Positions 6,141-7,486 of a stretch of DNA of 7,486 nucleotides are shown here, piece after piece. How positions within the stretch are numbered: position 1 is the stretch's first letter; each line of letters opens with the position of its first letter. Source of the stretch: an uncultured Blautia sp. (GTDB lineage Bacteria; Bacillota; Clostridia; Lachnospirales; Lachnospiraceae); assembly GCA_934373235.1 (NCBI GenBank), contig CAKROW010000100.1:1-7486 (forward strand), written 5' to 3'. The notes beneath the pieces are model-generated. The model did no database searches, had not been told where the DNA came from, and saw only the letters and a list, made by a program, of their open reading frames with translations. The translations under genes were made by a program, and so were the position numbers.

Positions 6141-6716
6141 TTACAAAATAATTTTATTTTTTTCTGTATTCTGATTCACATATTCTGCGATCAGTTTAAA
6201 TCCTCCAAGTGGTACACAAAAAGCAGGGTCATTTTGTACACAGGCATGATAAGTTTCTTCCAGATCAAACCACCTGACTTCTTCTACTTCCTCTTTCTGC
6301 AGGGTAAGGTTTTTAATATTAACAGGCTCAGTGTATATATAAACAAAAGCAATTTCATTATCATGAAACATTTTTCCGTGAAATTCCTTCTTATATAATA
6401 TAGGAAACTTTCCTGCATATGCAAGCTCATCCGCCGCTGCAAAAATTCCCAGTTCTTCACTTAATTCTCTCAAAGCAGATTCCTGCGGTTCATCTCCTGC
6501 CTGAATGTGTCCTGCCGATGAGGTATCATATTTTCCCGGAAAAGAGTCCTTATTTACAGATCTTTTCTGAAGTAGAACCTGAATCCTTCCCCTGTGTTCC
6601 CTGATGATCCAAATATGTGCTGTACGGTGGCGTAATCCTTCTGTATGGGCAATTTTTCTTTCTGTAATTTTTCCTGTAGGAAGTCCGTTCTTGTCTACAA
6701 TATCTATAAATTCCAT
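6141..6716 (-). CDS. NUDIX hydrolase, isopentenyl-diphosphate-isomerase-like subgroup
   Basis: A 191-residue NUDIX-fold protein. The Nudix box spans 69-91 (GHIQAGD, then a Glu/Pro/Gln stretch, then RELSEELGI) and follows the pattern Gx5Ex7REUxEExGU, except that the first Glu is Asp. The metal-binding REUxEE core (83-88) is intact. The N-terminal EFIDIVDKNGLPTGK (2-16), the HRTAHIWII block (30-38), VLLQKRS (47-53) and KYDTSSAGH (62-70) are typical of the subgroup annotated as NUDIX/Idi-like hydrolases. These cleave a nucleoside diphosphate linked to another group; true Idi proteins isomerise isopentenyl diphosphate, but this sequence is not a secure Idi, so no symbol is given. The start has AAGGAA about eight bases upstream. 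It lies upstream of ylxM on the same strand, with a promoter in the gap between them. No clear promoter for it was found. The family is secure, the substrate is unknown. Confidence 0.93.
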   Translation of the reverse strand: MEFIDIVDKNGLPTGKITERKIAHTEGLRHRTAHIWIIREHRGRIQVLLQKRSVNKDSFPGKYDTSSAGHIQAGDEPQESALRELSEELGIFAAADELAYAGKFPILYKKEFHGKMFHDNEIAFVYIYTEPVNIKNLTLQKEEVEEVRWFDLEETYHACVQNDPAFCVPLGGFKLIAEYVNQNTEKNKIIL

Positions 6717-6873
6717 TTTTTCTGTTCCTTATCTGTTATTTTCATTTTAATGCCCTAATGCATATTTAATAAGGCTTTCTGCAAGATATGTGTTACAATT
6801 TGCACAGATGGGTTTTCATGCACCCACTGGTAATTTTCAATTCTATTTTACCACTGAAATTTCTGTAGCGCTA

Positions 6874-6902
6874 TTGATTCCTGAAATATTATCTGATATG
6901 AT
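6874..6902 (+). promoter_or_regulatory. Promoter of the small RDAC-motif gene
   Basis: TTGATT (6874-6879), a 17-base spacer and TATGAT (6897-6902) form a good sigma-A promoter, with TGA just before the -10 box giving an extended -10 (TGnTATGAT). The start of transcription would be near 6909, leaving a leader of about 35 bases to the ATG at 6944. The -10 box lies within a perfect palindrome. Confidence 0.75.
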
Positions 6903-6907
6903 ATCAG
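6893..6907. promoter_or_regulatory. Candidate operator: perfect palindrome over the -10 box
   Basis: CTGATAT and ATATCAG form a perfect 7+1+7 inverted repeat around a central G. It covers the whole -10 hexamer and ends just before the predicted transcription start, the position where a dimeric repressor would block RNA polymerase. As a 15-base A/T-rich palindrome it could also be chance; a binding protein is not known. Confidence 0.45.
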
Positions 6908-6943
6908 TTGGTCATTGTTAACTATTAGAAGGGAGAACGGCTT

Positions 6944-7189
6944 ATGAATTATATTTCCTATAATGACATTATTGAAATGAATGGAATTTTTCTGACAAAG
7001 GGATTAAATTTTAAAATACATTTAAGAGATGCCTGCGGAAAACAATCCTGCTGGATCGAACCACTTGGAAACTGCGCATGTGAAGGACATTACGATGAAA
7101 TGTATACTGTCCTTGAAGAATACTTTGCCAAAAAAGGGTTTACACTTATGTATGCGGAAGATAAACTGAATTTTTGGGTACTTAACTGA
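6944..7189 (+). CDS. Small hypothetical protein with RDAC motif (81 aa)
   Basis: An 81-residue protein that I recognise only as resembling the small clostridial proteins named for an RDAC motif (here residues 28-31, HLRDACG). No function is known to me. It has no signal peptide or membrane segment and looks like a compact cytoplasmic alpha/beta fold. Four cysteines are close together (31, 36, 44, 46, spaced C-x4-C-x7-C-x-C), with histidines at 26 and 49, so it might bind a metal, but this is a guess. The gene is supported by a GGGAG ribosome binding site eight bases upstream, a good promoter at 6874-6902 and a terminator 20 bases after the stop. It stands alone between a divergent NUDIX gene and the convergent end of an rRNA operon. 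Its codon use resembles that of the neighbours. Confidence 0.85.
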   Translation: MNYISYNDIIEMNGIFLTKGLNFKIHLRDACGKQSCWIEPLGNCACEGHYDEMYTVLEEYFAKKGFTLMYAEDKLNFWVLN

Positions 7190-7208
7190 TTTTCTGAATA
7201 TAATGTAT

Positions 7209-7241
7209 AAAAAGCCTGTAGAAATTATCTACAGGCTTTTT
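7209..7241. terminator. Bidirectional terminator shared by the small gene and the rRNA/tRNA operon
   Basis: A perfect stem GCCTGTAGA (7214-7222) with TCTACAGGC (7228-7236) and a five-base loop, flanked by AAAAA on the left and TTTTT on the right. It gives a valid rho-independent terminator on both strands. It lies 20 bases after the small gene's stop on the + strand and about 4 bases after the tRNA-Asn 3' end on the minus strand. Confidence 0.92.
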
Positions 7242-7245
7242 ATTA

Positions 7246-7318
7246 CTCCCCCTGTTGGACTCGAACCAACGACACTGCGGTTAACAGCCGCATGCTCTAC
7301 CGACTGAGCTAAGGAGGA
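7246..7318 (-). tRNA. tRNA-Asn (anticodon GTT)
   Basis: The minus strand folds as a complete 73-base cloverleaf. The acceptor stem is TCCTCCT/AGGGGGA with one T-G wobble, the D arm GCTC/GAGC holds AGTCGGTA, the anticodon stem TGCGG/CCGCA carries the loop CTGTTAA with anticodon GTT, and the T arm GTTGG/CCAAC has the loop TTCGAGT. The discriminator base is G. The CCA end is not encoded, since TAA follows, so it must be added by nucleotidyltransferase. It lies downstream of 23S rRNA and is probably processed from the rRNA operon transcript. Asn tRNA with GTT is a substrate for queuosine, made by the QueA encoded in this window. Confidence 0.97.
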
Positions 7319-7411
7319 TTATTTAGTTGAAAGTTTGCACCTTCAAAACTGCATGCATGATTGTATTGATGATCGTTAATCGTTTTTTTGAATCAATTGA
7401 AACCTGCGTTT
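7319..7411 (-). other. Spacer between 23S rRNA and tRNA-Asn, no 5S gene
   Basis: This 93-base A/T-rich spacer is too short for a roughly 117-base 5S gene and contains no recognisable 5S block. On the minus strand it holds the TGCAGTTTTGAAGGTGCAAAC-like segment (around 7336-7356) often seen in clostridial rRNA spacers, and a small hairpin pairing TTGAA with TTCAA around 7327-7346, plausibly involved in processing. Confidence 0.6.
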
Positions 7412-7486
7412 GGTCAAGCCCTCACCCGATTAGTAACAGTCAGCTCCATGTGTTGCCACACTTCCACCCCTGCCCTATCTACCTCG
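7412..7486 (-). rRNA. 23S rRNA, 3' end only (rest outside window)
   Basis: The minus strand reads CGAGGTAGATAGGGCAGGGG at the window edge and continues through AGTGTGGCAACACATGGAGC, CTGACTGTTACTAATCGG and GAGGGCTTGACC, the conserved end of bacterial 23S rRNA. The final GGCTTGACC is the 3' side of helix 1, which pairs with the 5' end of the molecule. Only about 75 bases of the gene are in the window. The 3' boundary may be one base off. Confidence 0.95.

Noticed and set aside
6809..6853. Two weak hairpins (TGGGT/ACCCA and TGGTAA/TTACCA) upstream of the NUDIX gene, considered as a riboswitch or leader RNA
   Set aside because: Stems are only 5-6 bp with long loops, no conserved motif of a known riboswitch class is visible, and no convincing promoter for this strand was found upstream.
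7361..7410. Possible 5S rRNA or second tRNA in the 23S spacer
   Set aside because: The spacer is too short for 5S, lacks its conserved blocks, and does not form a cloverleaf.
1..7486. Defence system, phage, insertion sequence or CRISPR array
   Set aside because: All long coding regions are accounted for by housekeeping, NUDIX, CapA-type or small unknown proteins; no transposase, terminal inverted repeats or spaced direct repeats were seen.

Overview
The window looks like chromosomal DNA from a low-to-moderate GC Gram-positive anaerobe, most likely a Lachnospiraceae-type Clostridium relative (inference from protein style, strong AGGAGG-like ribosome binding sites, the ylxM-ffh-rpsP-khpA-rimM-trmD gene order and a small RDAC-motif protein). 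It is mostly core housekeeping sequence with a few accessory genes at the edges.

Layout. At the left edge a + strand gene, cut by the window start, encodes a CapA/PGA_cap-type metallophosphatase-fold protein ending in a striking acidic Ser/Tyr/Asp tail made of tandem 15-bp repeats. It converges on a long minus-strand operon. The convergent gap holds a compact run of three adjacent hairpins and a strong terminator for the minus-strand operon. Reading in the direction of transcription (right to left), that operon is ylxM, ffh, rpsP, khpA, rimM, trmD, queA: SRP regulation and the SRP GTPase, ribosomal protein S16, a KH RNA-binding protein, a 30S maturation factor and two tRNA-modifying enzymes. 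It starts from a near-consensus sigma-A promoter only about 11 bases before the ylxM ribosome binding region. A terminator-like hairpin lies between khpA and rimM, which could lower expression of the downstream modification genes. The usual rplS after trmD is missing; queA sits there instead.

Upstream of ylxM, on the same strand, is a NUDIX hydrolase of the isopentenyl-diphosphate-isomerase-like type. A 227-base gap follows, containing a good + strand promoter whose -10 box is embedded in a perfect 15-bp palindrome. It drives a small (81 aa) cysteine-containing protein. This gene converges on the tail of a minus-strand rRNA operon: the 3' end of 23S rRNA (rest outside the window) and tRNA-Asn(GTT), with no 5S gene between them. 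One symmetrical hairpin with A and T tracts on either side serves as terminator for both directions.

I found no CRISPR array, insertion sequence, phage gene or defence system. The most interesting items are regulatory: the khpA/rimM hairpin with an in-frame overlapping start, the palindromic promoter of the small Cys-rich gene, the triple hairpin element after capA, and the repeat-built acidic tail of the CapA-like protein.
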